From Flavobacterium sp. CG_23.5 (lineage in GTDB: Bacteria; Bacteroidota; Bacteroidia; Flavobacteriales; Flavobacteriaceae): 64,000 nucleotides of DNA. Below, piece by piece: positions 9,479 to 19,918 of this stretch; position 1 is the stretch's first letter; each line of letters opens with the position of its first letter. Made by a program: the position numbers and the translations under genes. The notes beneath the pieces were generated by a model. The model saw only the letters and a list, made by a program, of their open reading frames with translations, was not told the origin of the DNA and made no database searches. The stretch covers positions 1,557,501-1,621,500 of the forward strand of contig NZ_JAGGNA010000001.1 of assembly GCF_017875765.1 (NCBI RefSeq), written 5' to 3'.

Positions 9479-10912
9479 TTAAAATTGAAAATAAATAAAT
9501 TCTTTATAATCTGAATACGTTCCCAATGTGATAATTGCTGCAATACATAATGCTAATTTCAACCAGGAATACTTCCCCGAAATGGGTTCAATAGTCGTTC
9601 TACTGTTCCACTCCACGACAATAAAAGCAAAAACCAATAGCAGCAATTCATAACTATATCTTTCATTTTCCAAATATTGCGAAACAAATTTTCGGTCTGT
9701 AAAAATTCGCGTTATATAATCAAAAGCTATGGCAATTGATTTTGCCCTAAAAAATATCCAAGCCAAACAAGTAATCGAAAAAGTACTGACTATACTCAAA
9801 ACAATTTTTAAGGAACTAAAATTCCATTGCAATTGTACTGTCTCTATATTTGAACGATTCTTTTGTAGTAACAATAAAGGTAAAAAATACAAGGCATTGA
9901 TAAATCCCCAAGCCAGAAACGTCCAATTGGCGCCATGCCAAAAGCCACTCAACAGAAATATCACGAACACATTCCGAACTTGTTTGGCCTTACTGCCCTT
10001 GCTTCCCCCCAACGGAATATAGACATAATCCCGGAACCACGAAGACAAGGAAATATGCCATCGGCGCCAAAACTCAGCAATATCTCTTGAGAAATAGGGA
10101 TAATTAAAATTACGTAACAAATCAATTCCAAACAGCTTAGACATTCCCAAAGCCATATCCGAATAACCCGAAAAGTCACCATAAATTTGGAAGGAAAAAT
10201 AAAAGGCTCCCAAAATCAACGACAGCGAATTCATGGATTGATAATGATCGAAAATAGCATTGGCATAGGTGGCACAGGTATCCGCAATGACTACTTTTTT
10301 AAACAATCCCCAGATGATTTGACATACTCCTTCCTTGGCTTTCGCAAAATCAAATTCTCTTTTCACCTTTACTTGGGGCAATAAATGCGTGGCTCTCTCG
10401 ATAGGACCAGCCACTAAAAGCGGGAAATAACTAACAAACAACGAATAATCGACAAAATTATATTCGGCTTTTATTCTTTTTAAATAAATATCGATTACGT
10501 ACGATAATCCATGAAACGTATAAAAAGAAATTCCTACTGGCAAAACTACATTGAGCAACAAAGGACTGGAATGCAATCCAAAACCATTTAGTAATTCCGC
10601 AAAGGAACTGGCAAAAAAATTATAGTATTTAAAAATACCCAGAAAGCCCAGATTCAGACTAATACTCAACCAAAACCAAAATTTACGGAAACTTTCTTTT
10701 TTTGCTTTTTCAATTCGAATACCGGTATAATAATCTAAAAACGTAGAGAAAACCAATAAGAACAAAAACCGCCAATCCCAACACGAATAAAAATAATAGC
10801 TCGCTACAATCAGAAGCGCATTTTGAGTGCTCTTCGTTTTATTAAAAATAAACCAATATAATAGAAATACAATCGGTAAAAAAAGGGCAAAGGCAAAGGA
10901 ATTAAAAAACAT
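9479..10912 (-). CDS. MBOAT-family O-acyltransferase (AlgI/DltB-like)
   Basis: A 477-aa polytopic membrane protein of the membrane-bound O-acyltransferase family. Diagnostic segments are FWRRWHISLSSWFRDYVYIP and LSGFWHGANWTFLAWG, whose His is the conserved catalytic MBOAT His. It should pass acyl (probably acetyl) groups across the inner membrane for O-acylation of the surface glycan, working with the SGNH-like protein encoded next. The 8-kb region around it is glycosyltransferases, so the substrate is presumably this polysaccharide. Confidence 0.9.
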   Translation of the reverse strand: MFFNSFAFALFLPIVFLLYWFIFNKTKSTQNALLIVASYYFYSCWDWRFLFLLVFSTFLDYYTGIRIEKAKKESFRKFWFWLSISLNLGFLGIFKYYNFFASSFAELLNGFGLHSSPLLLNVVLPVGISFYTFHGLSYVIDIYLKRIKAEYNFVDYSLFVSYFPLLVAGPIERATHLLPQVKVKREFDFAKAKEGVCQIIWGLFKKVVIADTCATYANAIFDHYQSMNSLSLILGAFYFSFQIYGDFSGYSDMALGMSKLFGIDLLRNFNYPYFSRDIAEFWRRWHISLSSWFRDYVYIPLGGSKGSKAKQVRNVFVIFLLSGFWHGANWTFLAWGFINALYFLPLLLLQKNRSNIETVQLQWNFSSLKIVLSIVSTFSITCLAWIFFRAKSIAIAFDYITRIFTDRKFVSQYLENERYSYELLLLVFAFIVVEWNSRTTIEPISGKYSWLKLALCIAAIITLGTYSDYKEFIYFQF

Positions 10913-11003
10913 GTTTATTCAAAAATTTAATTAGACAGTCACTTAGACATCTGCGATATTCAATATAGCGTTGCTGGAATTATCAAAACTGCTATTTTAC
11001 TTG

Positions 11004-11564
11004 TTAATCAATATTATGTATGTAAAAAGGAGACAAATCTTTATCTATTACGATCATCTTTGGACTGACTGCGGTGAAATAATCAGGAATATTTTCAGTC
11101 ACTACTGTATTAGCACCAATTGTGACATGATTACCAATAGTAATATTCCCAAAAACACAGGCTCCCGGGCCTACAAAAACATTATTCCCTATTTTAGGGA
11201 CACCTATATGGGCTCCATAGTTACTTACCCCAAAAGTAATCCCTTGTGAGATATTACAATTATCACCAATAATGGTATCGCCATGAATGACTATTCCTCC
11301 AAAATGTCCGACATAAAAACCACTACCTATTTGGGTACGGTAAGAAATATCAAACCCGTATTTCACTTTTAATCTTCGCAACCAGAGAAAGAAAAAATAA
11401 AATAAAATTCTATTTTTCTTGCGGTAATATTGTGTTAAACGGAAAATAGTCATAAACTTTAAACCTGGATTAGGCATGATAATAAAAGTCTTAAATAACA
11501 CAGCAAATCCAATAGTATTAATACCACATCGTTTGTAATCCGATAAAATAGTTTGTAGCAGCAT
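11004..11564 (-). CDS. Hexapeptide-repeat serine-O-acetyltransferase-like protein
   Basis: A 186-aa left-handed beta-helix acetyltransferase (LbH, CysE/WcaB-like). Imperfect hexapeptide repeats run from about residue 70 to 165, including FYVGHFGGIVIHGDTIIGDN, ISQGITFG, IGNNVFVGPGACVFGNITIG and HVTIGANTVV. The N-terminus (about 65 aa) is much shorter than in true CysE, matching CysE-like members inside polysaccharide loci that O- or N-acetylate sugars. It starts 2 bp after the stop of the GT-B-like gene at 11567, so it is co-transcribed. Substrate is inferred to be a sugar of this glycan. Confidence 0.8.
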   Translation of the reverse strand: MLLQTILSDYKRCGINTIGFAVLFKTFIIMPNPGLKFMTIFRLTQYYRKKNRILFYFFFLWLRRLKVKYGFDISYRTQIGSGFYVGHFGGIVIHGDTIIGDNCNISQGITFGVSNYGAHIGVPKIGNNVFVGPGACVFGNITIGNHVTIGANTVVTENIPDYFTAVSPKMIVIDKDLSPFYIHNID

Positions 11565-11566
11565 AA

Positions 11567-12967
11567 TTATTTTTTACAAATTTCGGCAATAGCTTCCCAA
11601 ATGCGTTTAGAGGCATCTTGTGCAGGATGCTGATTGATTTTCTCAAACCATTCTTGTGCATTATACACTACTTTTCTAGACTTATCACTTAGCATTTCCT
11701 CTATTTTAGCCACAATTTCATCTGCACTGTTCAACCAAAAAACAGCCTCTTTGTTTGGCATAGAACGAAAATGTACAAATTTATAAATATTTCTAACCGA
11801 CCAGTCTTTATTTACTTTATGCGGCACATCATAATTAATATAACCGCAAGGTTTAGTATGAGCTGCATAATCAAAGACCATTGAAGATCCCAAATTTATT
11901 ACCATTTCTGTATGTGCAATTGTATTCATTTGCAATGAAATATCATTGGGAGTTGGCAAGATAGCTCCCCATTCCTCCCCTTCTCTGTCCCATTTGGGAG
12001 CCAAGGGAACAATATACTCTTTGTATTCATTTAATACTTTATCAAATCGCGTTGAAAAATCAACAGGACAGCGTCTAAAAATGACACCTAGTGAATATCC
12101 TTTTTTGTTAAGTTTTTTAATTGCAACTGCCACATCTTCAAGATATTGCGGATCGTCAGGACAAGTAGTACTATCATCTCCTGAATAACAAATATATTTT
12201 TTATTCAAATCCAATCCATTCTGCTTAAAAAACTGTTCTCGTGACAATAAATTTACAGTATTAAAATGGGATTCAAATTGGGGGGTTCCAGTAATAAAAA
12301 CTTGCTCTCCATTAATATAAGGATAATAAAACTGCAACTCTTTTTTCATGTGTTCGCTCCACACGAAATAATAATCAGTTTCGAGAACCATAGTGGCCTT
12401 AGGCAGATTATCCCAAGAAAAAATAAAAGTGGCAGTCGGTATTCCTAAATCCTGGGCAGCGAGAATAGGAGCAATCGTTGCAGTATGCCTCTGATTTGTA
12501 CAAAAAACTAAAGTAGGTTTTTCCTCTTGTAATGCTTTTAAACATTGCTGGTAAAAAAGTGTTTCTCTTTCTTTTTTGTTGATTTTATTTCGAATACGCA
12601 TCCACCCTTTGTGAGAAGAATTAACTAAAACTAAACTATTTATAGCAATGGTTTTAATTGCTTTTTTTAAAGTATTATATGGCAAAGGAAATCGATAAGA
12701 GTCATATACAAGATCATTAGTTTTGTTTTTACTTATATTAAATTCAATTTGTTGTCGCGCACTCTTGAATATATCAGTTACTACATGAGATTTTGAATTA
12801 TGGATTTTAATCTCTTTAAAACCTATATCTGATAACTTAAACGGAGTGTTGTTCCAAAAAACAACATCAAATTTTTTTTCAATCCCAATTTCATGAAAAC
12901 TCGAATAAGCAAAATTACGTAAGCCTATACCATCCGGAAGTAAAATAAATATTTTATTGGTACCCAT
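11567..12967 (-). CDS. Predicted GT-B-like glycosyl/glycerophospho-transferase
   Basis: A 466-aa protein from Met 12967 (MGTNKIFILLPDGIGLRNFA). The upstream alternative at 13099 would overlap neuC by about 130 bp. Features recalling GT-B-fold surface-polysaccharide transferases of the CDP-glycerol/UDP-GlcNAc-epimerase-like superfamily are YFVWSEHMKKEL, FITGTPQFE, and the C-terminal HTEMVINLGSSMVFDYAAHT, which corresponds to the nucleotide-sugar binding edge. Its position directly after neuC suggests it may use the nonulosonic acid made by the adjacent genes, but this is inference. No closer family is recognised. Confidence 0.6.
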   Translation of the reverse strand: MGTNKIFILLPDGIGLRNFAYSSFHEIGIEKKFDVVFWNNTPFKLSDIGFKEIKIHNSKSHVVTDIFKSARQQIEFNISKNKTNDLVYDSYRFPLPYNTLKKAIKTIAINSLVLVNSSHKGWMRIRNKINKKERETLFYQQCLKALQEEKPTLVFCTNQRHTATIAPILAAQDLGIPTATFIFSWDNLPKATMVLETDYYFVWSEHMKKELQFYYPYINGEQVFITGTPQFESHFNTVNLLSREQFFKQNGLDLNKKYICYSGDDSTTCPDDPQYLEDVAVAIKKLNKKGYSLGVIFRRCPVDFSTRFDKVLNEYKEYIVPLAPKWDREGEEWGAILPTPNDISLQMNTIAHTEMVINLGSSMVFDYAAHTKPCGYINYDVPHKVNKDWSVRNIYKFVHFRSMPNKEAVFWLNSADEIVAKIEEMLSDKSRKVVYNAQEWFEKINQHPAQDASKRIWEAIAEICKK

Positions 12968-12968
12968 T

Positions 12969-14099
12969 TTAATTATCTCTAAATTGTTTTTGATGATTAA
13001 CCCTCCAAATATCCTGATTTGCAATTGATTCCAGAAATAATTGAGCACTATTTCCGTGACCAAAACTAGTATCTGATTGTGACACTTCATTGTAATCAAT
13101 TTTTTCTAATACCGATGCAATATTCTTTTCATTATAATCAACATTAATTATATCAGCATGTACCGTTCGGTTTTGTTGGCGTGTTCCTATGTTTATTATT
13201 GGAATGCCATAATAGGGAGCCTCTCTAATCCCTGCGCTACTATTTCCTATAATAAACTGGCAATTTTTTAACAAGCTAAGAAAATACTCAAATCGTAACG
13301 ATGGAAAAACCCTAAATCGAGGATTTTTACTCAATTTTTTATAACTCTCAATAATACCTTGGCTGCCTAAATCATTATTAGGATAGATGACCACATAATT
13401 ATGTGAATCTCCTAATAAAGCTGTAATAAAATTATCGGTATATTTCTGCATCTCATTAGCCTCAGTAGTAACGGGATGAAACATAACAATTGCATAGGAA
13501 TCGAACGAAATTTGATAATAATTCTTAACGAGTTCTAAGGTAGGTAACGTATCCGAAAACATAATATCAATATCAGGAGAACCAATCGTATAAATCGAAG
13601 ATTCAATTTCACCCATTTGTAGCAATCTTTTGGCAGCTTCCTGATTCGAAACAAAGTGAATATGACTTAATTTACTGACGCTGTGCCGCATTAATTCATC
13701 TACCGTTCCTGAAATTTCTCCTCCCTCAATGTGCGCAACCAATATATTATTTAAAGAACCTACTATGGCACCCGCTAGAGTTTCTACTCTATCTCCATGC
13801 ACTACTATTAAATCTGGACTAATCTCTTTGCAATAGCACGACAGTCCCTCTATTGTTTTAGCCAGCGTCAAATCCATAGTAGTTTCATGTGTATGATTCT
13901 CGAAAGTATAAACATTTTTGAAGTTACACCTTTCAATCTCAATAAGCGTATAGCCGTATTCTTTTTGCAAATGCATTCCTGTAACAAACACAAAAACTTC
14001 AAAACCTTGCTGCTTTTCAATAATTGAAATTAGTGATTTTATTTTACCAAAATCGGCTCGTGTACCAGTGAGGAATATTATTCTTTTTATTTTACTCAA
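12969..14099 (-). CDS. neuC: UDP-N-acetylglucosamine 2-epimerase (hydrolysing), NeuC family
   Basis: A 376-aa GT-B-fold epimerase of the hydrolysing class. It opens [18 protein letters not shown] and carries [35 protein letters not shown] and [20 protein letters not shown], all hallmark NeuC/LegG motifs. It converts a UDP-HexNAc to free ManNAc-type sugar plus UDP, the committed step of nonulosonic acid synthesis. The stop codon of neuB overlaps its start by 8 bp. Whether the substrate is UDP-GlcNAc (sialic acid) or a modified UDP-sugar (legionaminic acid) cannot be decided from motifs alone. Confidence 0.9.
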   Translation of the reverse strand: MSKIKRIIFLTGTRADFGKIKSLISIIEKQQGFEVFVFVTGMHLQKEYGYTLIEIERCNFKNVYTFENHTHETTMDLTLAKTIEGLSCYCKEISPDLIVVHGDRVETLAGAIVGSLNNILVAHIEGGEISGTVDELMRHSVSKLSHIHFVSNQEAAKRLLQMGEIESSIYTIGSPDIDIMFSDTLPTLELVKNYYQISFDSYAIVMFHPVTTEANEMQKYTDNFITALLGDSHNYVVIYPNNDLGSQGIIESYKKLSKNPRFRVFPSLRFEYFLSLLKNCQFIIGNSSAGIREAPYYGIPIINIGTRQQNRTVHADIINVDYNEKNIASVLEKIDYNEVSQSDTSFGHGNSAQLFLESIANQDIWRVNHQKQFRDN

Positions 14100-15132
14100 A
14101 ATCTGAAAAATCTAATTGTTCATCATTCTCAATTGCTCTCGTAGCTACTTTCCCAATCAAGTCCTTAAAATGTTCTGCCTTAATTTTTCCGGTTCCAGGA
14201 CGCTTTACCCAAATATTTTCTGTCGAAAACTTTTCTCCTTTTTTAATGGAGTTTATCGAACAAACTGTTGCAAATGCAAAATCAATAGTTACTTGTTCTT
14301 CTATGGCTGGTTTTTTTTGACCACCACGCATTTGCCATATTTCATTTGAGGAAACGATTAGTTCTGAGCAGGTACTTTCATCCATACTACAAATAATATC
14401 CGGACCGTTACGTTGCATTGCATCGGTGAAATGGCGTTCCAGAATACTGGCACCAAGTGCCACTGCGCCGAGACAGGCATTATTATTTAAAGTATGATCG
14501 CTCAATCCAAAAACTTTATTCGGAAATGCCTTGTGCAGTTGTGTCATGGCACCGAACCGAACTAAATGAATGGGCGTTGGGTATAAATTAGTGGTATGCA
14601 ATAAGGCGACCGGAATATGATGTCTCTCAAATATAGCTACTGCTTTTTGAACGCTTTCAATAGTATTCATTCCTGTACTCAAAATAACTGGTTTCCCAAA
14701 GGCTGCAATATGCTCCAAGAGGGGATAATTATTGCACTCCCCCGAACCGATTTTATATGCTGGAATATCAAATTTTTTCAATCGCTCAGCTGCCGCACGG
14801 GAAAATGGGGTAGAAATGAAAATCATTCCCTTGCCTTCTACATAATTTTTAAGTGCCAATTCATCTTCTTCATTGAGTGAACAACGTTCCATAATCTCAT
14901 ATATGGAAACTGTTGAATTACCTGGTATTACTTTTTTGGCGGCCCCACTCATTTCGTCCTCCACAATATGTGTTTGGTGCTTAACCACTTCAACTCCAGC
15001 ACGATGCGCCGCATCTACCATTTCTTTGGCAATTTGCAAAGACCCTTCATGATTGATACCAATTTCGGCAATGATCAAGGGAGGAAAATCAATCCCAATT
15101 TTTCGCCCTGCTATTTCTATAAATGGATTCAT
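14092..15132 (-). CDS. neuB: N-acetylneuraminate synthase family protein (NeuB)
   Basis: A 346-aa TIM-barrel plus C-terminal SAF/antifreeze-like domain. [20 protein letters not shown] opens the barrel, and [26 protein letters not shown] and FGLSDHT follow. [14 protein letters not shown] is close to the GPDIVCSM signature of sialic-acid synthases. C-terminal [20 protein letters not shown] is the SAF domain. It condenses phosphoenolpyruvate with an N-acyl-mannosamine-type sugar. Met 15132 ([13 protein letters not shown]) is preferred over 15204, which adds 24 Lys/Gln-rich residues and overlaps the SDR gene. Confidence 0.9.
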   Translation of the reverse strand: MNPFIEIAGRKIGIDFPPLIIAEIGINHEGSLQIAKEMVDAAHRAGVEVVKHQTHIVEDEMSGAAKKVIPGNSTVSIYEIMERCSLNEEDELALKNYVEGKGMIFISTPFSRAAAERLKKFDIPAYKIGSGECNNYPLLEHIAAFGKPVILSTGMNTIESVQKAVAIFERHHIPVALLHTTNLYPTPIHLVRFGAMTQLHKAFPNKVFGLSDHTLNNNACLGAVALGASILERHFTDAMQRNGPDIICSMDESTCSELIVSSNEIWQMRGGQKKPAIEEQVTIDFAFATVCSINSIKKGEKFSTENIWVKRPGTGKIKAEHFKDLIGKVATRAIENDEQLDFSDFE

Positions 15133-15178
15133 TTGTATTCTTAATTGTTGTTTTTTAATCTTTGCTATCTTTTCATTT

Positions 15179-15976
15179 CTACCAAACTGTCCATCCGCCA
15201 TCAATAATCAGATTATGACCAACCACATGGGAACTGGCATCAGAAGCAAGATAGACAATGCCTCCTCTTAATTCCTCTTTTTGACTCATTCTTCCTATAG
15301 GATTTAATTGTTCGAATCTTTCTAGGAACAGACCATCATGATTATTAAAAATCCCTCCGGGTGTAAGCGAATTGACTCGAACTCCTTTTTTAGCCCATAA
15401 TGTCGCCACATATTTTGTCAGCGCTATCACTCCATTTTTGCTTACGCTGTACGCAACGGGCTGTCTAATTTCTGTTCCTTCGTAAATTTTATGATTAGGA
15501 CTTACAACGCCATATAAGGAGGCAATATTGATAATACTTCCGTTCCCTTGTTTCAGCATTTCTGCACCCACAATTTGACACCCTAAAAAAGCCCCCGTCA
15601 GATTGACATTCATAATGGCATTCCAATCTTCTAATGGAAAATTTTCGAATTCCTTGTCAAAAGAACTTGTTTTGTTTTGGTTAGTGAAACCTGCATTATT
15701 GACCAAAATATCGATTCTTCCGAATTTGCTGATAATTTGTTTAGTTACTTCTATCCAATTTTCTTTAGAAGTTACATCCAATTTTAAAACTTCAACATCA
15801 ATATTTTGTTCTTTTAGTACTATTGCTTTTTCATTGCAAATTTCAAAATTTACATCTGTGAAAATAATTTTAGCGCCATATTCGTGAAGTGCAATGGCAT
15901 GTTCTGTAGCGAGTAACCCTGCTCCGCCAGTTATTAAAGCTATTTTACCGGTTAAATCAAATAAATTTTTCGCCAT
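15179..15976 (-). CDS. SDR oxidoreductase of the nonulosonate module (PtmA-like)
   Basis: A 265-aa short-chain dehydrogenase/reductase. The NAD(P) site is [20 protein letters not shown], and NNAGFTN is the NAG motif. The Ser is in NIASLYG, and the Tyr/Lys pair is in YSVSKNG. The C-terminus [15 protein letters not shown] is typical. It is wedged between neuB and neuA, the arrangement of the Campylobacter ptmA-ptmB flagellin-glycan genes. It may alter a nonulosonic acid or its precursor (oxidation or reduction of a hydroxyl), which would make the final sugar different from plain Neu5Ac. Confidence 0.82.
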   Translation of the reverse strand: MAKNLFDLTGKIALITGGAGLLATEHAIALHEYGAKIIFTDVNFEICNEKAIVLKEQNIDVEVLKLDVTSKENWIEVTKQIISKFGRIDILVNNAGFTNQNKTSSFDKEFENFPLEDWNAIMNVNLTGAFLGCQIVGAEMLKQGNGSIINIASLYGVVSPNHKIYEGTEIRQPVAYSVSKNGVIALTKYVATLWAKKGVRVNSLTPGGIFNNHDGLFLERFEQLNPIGRMSQKEELRGGIVYLASDASSHVVGHNLIIDGGWTVW

Positions 15977-15978
15977 TC

Positions 15979-16671
15979 TTATTTCTTATTTTGCATTAAA
16001 AACTCCACCAATTCAAAATCAAAATCGGTGTCTATATCTACGGCATTTTTTCTTGGAATTTCATAAATCATGCATTTAGCATCCGACCAATGTTTGAAAT
16101 CATATAGTGCCTGCTTCCTGATCACATATACTGCTGGCGTTAAACTATAAACCAAAGGAGCGTCCTGTCTGCAAACAATTGGTTTTTCTGATTTTTTCAC
16201 GATTTCAGCATAATTCCCTTCCGTAATTTCCATCATATTAAAATAAGGATTTCTTTCGGGTTCATAGCCTGTTATGACAACATCCACCTTGTTATTTTGC
16301 ATCATTGCTATGGCACCATCTATATGCTCTGGCTTTCGCAAAGGAACCGTTACATCCAAATCTACTAAAAACTCCACTATATTACCAGTTTTACTTTCAT
16401 ATTCCTCGACTAAATGAATAAAAACATCCCATTTTGAGGCTTTATCAGTAGCTAATTCGTCAGGTCTTTTAAAAGTATTTTTAATCCCGAGGTTCTTTGC
16501 GATTGCGAGCATTTGGTCATCATCTGATGAAACGACAATATCATTGAGAAACATAGAGTGAGTGGCACAATCGACAGTGTAAAACAGTAAAGGATTACCA
16601 TTCAATATTTTGATGTTTTTTTTGGGAACTCCTTTTGATCCTCCTCTAACACAAATGGATCCTAAAATCAT
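15979..16671 (-). CDS. neuA: CMP-nonulosonate (acylneuraminate) cytidylyltransferase
   Basis: A 230-aa nucleotidyltransferase of the CMP-sialic acid synthetase family. The N-terminal P-loop is ICVRGGSKGVPKKNIKILNG, with Arg and Lys for CTP. IVVSSDDDQMLAIAK and FKRPDELATDKASKWDVFIH follow. DLDVTVPLRKPEHIDGAI replaces the common LQPTSPLR block, and the C-terminal VDIDTDFDFELVE supplies the metal-binding Asp residues. It activates the nonulosonic acid to its CMP form. It overlaps the upstream oxidoreductase by 4 bp and ends 3 bp before the SDR gene. Confidence 0.88.
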   Translation of the reverse strand: MILGSICVRGGSKGVPKKNIKILNGNPLLFYTVDCATHSMFLNDIVVSSDDDQMLAIAKNLGIKNTFKRPDELATDKASKWDVFIHLVEEYESKTGNIVEFLVDLDVTVPLRKPEHIDGAIAMMQNNKVDVVITGYEPERNPYFNMMEITEGNYAEIVKKSEKPIVCRQDAPLVYSLTPAVYVIRKQALYDFKHWSDAKCMIYEIPRKNAVDIDTDFDFELVEFLMQNKK

Positions 16672-17657
16672 ATTTTGCTTTTTACTGAATTATTAAAATT
16701 TTTGGCCGCCAAAACGGTTTCTAACGAGCTAATTCCCTCTTCTAAAGGTGTCAATCTGCTGTCAAAATTTTCTGGTCTTGCTTTTAAAAAAGCGTCCAAA
16801 ATAGCTATAAACCGATCGTTTCTTTCAACATTCTTATATTCAAAATAGTACTGTTCTAAATCCGAATGACAGCTCCATTTTACTTCAGCTGTGACATAAT
16901 TCCACTCAATAGTACCATTATCACCAATGAATTTTGAAAATCTGTTTAATTTCTTTTGAATATAATCTAACGATAGCACCCCCAAAACCCCTTCGTTGGT
17001 TTGAATTATATTAACTGAAATTCCTTCGGTTTCAATATCCAAGTGATCAATTCTCTGATTCAATCCATATGCTTTTTGGAAGCCGCCGAGCAACCATGAT
17101 AAATAGTCGAATTCATGAATTAAATCAAGCATTACGCCCCCTCCAAGTTCTGTTTTGGCACTCATCCCTTCTTTATAATTGGTTCCAATACGCCAATCAG
17201 GAAGATATTGACCTACTTCAGCTTGAAAACTAATTAAATTCCCAATCACTTTTTTCCCTAATAACTCTTTTACTTTATTTAAACCTATATCAAAACGCAA
17301 ATCAAACCCTACATAAACTGACACTTTTTCTGTCTTTGAAAGCGTCATTAATGTTTCAATATCCTCTAAATTGGGAGCAATTGGCTTTTCAACATAAATT
17401 TTTTTTAAGCCATAGTGAATCAAATCAATACAATTTTCAATATGCAATGAAGTTGGAGTAGCCACAATGGCTGCATCATAAAAATTGTCACGGTCAAAAG
17501 CCTCTGCAATAGTGTTGAAAATCTTGATTTCAGGAAGGCCTTCTAGTGAAGTTTTACCTCTACTTACAACATCAATTGTAATTGAACGGTCAATGGTAAG
17601 ACAATTTTGTAGATGTCTCATCCCAATAGAACCGGTTCCAATGATTAAAATTTTCAT
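16668..17657 (-). CDS. Gfo/Idh/MocA-family oxidoreductase
   Basis: A 329-aa dehydrogenase with N-terminal Rossmann site ILIIGTGSIGMRHLQNCL, the catalytic-family EKP motif in KKIYVEKPIAPN (residues about 92-103), and a C-terminal alpha/beta domain including LGGGVMLDLIHEFDYLSWL. It probably oxidises or epimerises a sugar hydroxyl with NAD(P). It is the first gene of the nonulosonate block, overlapping neuA by 4 bp. A joint role with the neighbouring SDR in making a variant nonulosonic acid is inference. Confidence 0.85.
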   Translation of the reverse strand: MKILIIGTGSIGMRHLQNCLTIDRSITIDVVSRGKTSLEGLPEIKIFNTIAEAFDRDNFYDAAIVATPTSLHIENCIDLIHYGLKKIYVEKPIAPNLEDIETLMTLSKTEKVSVYVGFDLRFDIGLNKVKELLGKKVIGNLISFQAEVGQYLPDWRIGTNYKEGMSAKTELGGGVMLDLIHEFDYLSWLLGGFQKAYGLNQRIDHLDIETEGISVNIIQTNEGVLGVLSLDYIQKKLNRFSKFIGDNGTIEWNYVTAEVKWSCHSDLEQYYFEYKNVERNDRFIAILDAFLKARPENFDSRLTPLEEGISSLETVLAAKNFNNSVKSKI

Positions 17658-17868
17658 ATTATATTTTAAAATAAAAGTAGCCTTCTTAATTCATCCACAC
17701 AAGAAAAAAATTATTCCTAATTTTATGATTAGTTTTAACAAACAATATATAATTTACCACTAAGAATAGTTCCTAAAATAAGACATCGTTATTCTATAAA
17801 TATTTGGAAACCTCAACACGCCAAATTATCACTATGGTTTTCGTTCGTAGTTATATATTTAATAACAA

Positions 17869-18777
17869 TTAATCTGATGGAGTCCAATAAATTTTAGTTG
17901 GCGCTAATTTTTTATAATTTTTAAATTCTTCCGAAGTCAATCGATTACTGTTTCTAATTATATTTGGAATTGAAAAAACTAAATCTATTGATGCCAAAAA
18001 TAGTGCTTGCAAAGCTTTAAAATCACCTTTAAAAACTTTTAACTGTAATTGTTTCCAAACAGAATAGAAAAAAACTCTTGGGGTTTTTTGAATTGGGTAA
18101 AACAGAAAAAACAAATACCAACCTGCACGAAGTGATCTTTGTAACCTAATTGAGTAATCTATATTTTTTTTTCTGGATTTCATCTCTACTCGATGGTTAA
18201 CCAACACTTTGGGCAAATAATGAACTTCCCATCCCTTTTTGAACAACTGATAAGAGGCAAAATCTTCTTCGCCATAAAAAACAAACCATTCGGGATAATT
18301 GGGTATTTCTTTCCAAGCTTCTATTCTCCATGCATGAGCACAACCCACAAAGCTTTGAACTCTTTCTACTGTCTCGTTAGAAAGACGGCTAGCTGGCTGT
18401 TCCGCACCCCAAAAAATTCTAAAGGCAATCAAGCCACATTTAGGATTAGAATCAAAATGAAGTTGAATTAATTCTAATGGGTTTTGTGTTATAAAATGAG
18501 CATCGTCATCTAGAGAAATAGCATACTTAGCTTTTGTTTGATTTAACAATGTATTTCTACAATACATGTATCCTTTTGAAACACTATTTCTTTGAATTGA
18601 AATATTTGGATAATTATGTTTTACATAATCAAAGGTTCCATCATTCGAACCATCATCATAAATCCGACATTCCAAATCTTCGCGAACTAATAAATGTTCT
18701 ATGCTTCGCAGCGTGACAATCAAATCCTCACGTCTGTTTTTAGTACTTATTAGAATAGAAATTTTTTTTTCGCACAT
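17869..18777 (-). CDS. GT2-family glycosyltransferase
   Basis: A 302-aa GT-A glycosyltransferase. It begins KISILISTKNRREDLIVTLRS, has IYDDGSNDGTFDYV and the DXD motif ISLDDDAHF near residue 95, and FYGEEDFASYQLFKKGWEVH as the acceptor-site ED region. The tail is hydrophobic with a possible amphipathic membrane-association segment (YLFFLFYPIQ). There is a 211-bp gap to the next gene, the largest nearby, so an internal promoter is possible here. Confidence 0.86.
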   Translation of the reverse strand: MCEKKISILISTKNRREDLIVTLRSIEHLLVREDLECRIYDDGSNDGTFDYVKHNYPNISIQRNSVSKGYMYCRNTLLNQTKAKYAISLDDDAHFITQNPLELIQLHFDSNPKCGLIAFRIFWGAEQPASRLSNETVERVQSFVGCAHAWRIEAWKEIPNYPEWFVFYGEEDFASYQLFKKGWEVHYLPKVLVNHRVEMKSRKKNIDYSIRLQRSLRAGWYLFFLFYPIQKTPRVFFYSVWKQLQLKVFKGDFKALQALFLASIDLVFSIPNIIRNSNRLTSEEFKNYKKLAPTKIYWTPSD

Positions 18778-18874
18778 TATTTTTTAAGTTGAAACCATTA
18801 TAAACAAACCGTTTTTTTACATTATTCATTCTTATTTTGGAAAATATTTAGAATCAAAATTGTAATGCACAATT

Positions 18875-19912
18875 CTATTTTGATTTTAGTATTGGCACAA
18901 TTTTATTGTAATTTCTTGCAATTTCTTTTGGTAGTTTTTTCAACCTGTAAAACAGTTTTGAAATTGAATCATTAAATAAAACCTTAAGAAATATCTTATT
19001 CTTTAAAAAAATTAAAAATGAGCTCGCTAATTCACTTTGGGCAAAGCCAGAAACAACTTCCTTTTTATTGTCATCTCCATATTCTATTTTTGACATCCAC
19101 CCTTCTAATTTATTTCCCATATGATAGGCATAATTATCATAAGTAGTCACTCTCCAATAGTCATATTTCAATGGTAAAGTATCGAGATAGTTCTCAGAGT
19201 TACCACCAAGTTTAAAATTAAAGTACGACTGTGTTTCGTTAAACATTTGTTTTTTATAGGTGGCAACAAAATGTCCAGAACCCACATAAACCTTTACTTC
19301 TTTATATTCTAAGCCTAAACTGTACTTTAAAAAATCTTTATTATAGCTATTATCCCACCCAATACTTTTATAAAAATTAATTATTCCAGTTACTGATTTT
19401 ACTGGGATGAATTTTAACTTTTTATAAAATAAATTATCAAAAATTACATTTCCACAATTGTACTTAAACATATTAAATTGAGGAACTATACCCACTACTC
19501 CAGCCTTCGGCATCGCTTTAAATACTTTGGCAGTCTCGCATTGCCAATTGGGTAGAAACAATACATCCGCATCTGTGATGGTAACAAGTTCTATAGTATT
19601 TCCTACAACACCTTTAATTATAGCATTAAGCTTACCTATATTATCCGTGTGGATGACTTCGTGAATTTTTAGTTGTTTGTACAAGGTGTCTAAATACTCT
19701 TTTACTTTAACACAGCTGCCATTATTAACAATACTGATATAGGTTTTATTATGAACTGTAGCAAAAAGCGAATTCAAACAAAGTTGCAAAATAGCAAAAC
19801 TATCCTTAAAATAATCCTCCTGATGTGGTATGAAAACAGGGACAACTACCTGATGAAGATAGGGCGAAACCTCTTGTATTTTATCTTTATGTGGATTTAA
19901 GCCTACACGCAT
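18875..19912 (-). CDS. GT-A (GT2-like) glycosyltransferase
   Basis: A 345-aa protein with a diverged GT2 domain: VVVPVFIPHQEDYFKDSF, ISIVNNGS at the nucleotide site, NIGKLNAIIKG, and VTITDADVLFLPNW containing the D-A-D metal motif (residues about 110-123). Lys/Arg-rich C-terminus. The start is 7 bp after the stop of the GT gene at 19919, so both belong to one transcript. Less canonical than neighbouring GT2 proteins; donor unknown. Confidence 0.75.
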   Translation of the reverse strand: MRVGLNPHKDKIQEVSPYLHQVVVPVFIPHQEDYFKDSFAILQLCLNSLFATVHNKTYISIVNNGSCVKVKEYLDTLYKQLKIHEVIHTDNIGKLNAIIKGVVGNTIELVTITDADVLFLPNWQCETAKVFKAMPKAGVVGIVPQFNMFKYNCGNVIFDNLFYKKLKFIPVKSVTGIINFYKSIGWDNSYNKDFLKYSLGLEYKEVKVYVGSGHFVATYKKQMFNETQSYFNFKLGGNSENYLDTLPLKYDYWRVTTYDNYAYHMGNKLEGWMSKIEYGDDNKKEVVSGFAQSELASSFLIFLKNKIFLKVLFNDSISKLFYRLKKLPKEIARNYNKIVPILKSK

Positions 19913-19918
19913 TTTAAA

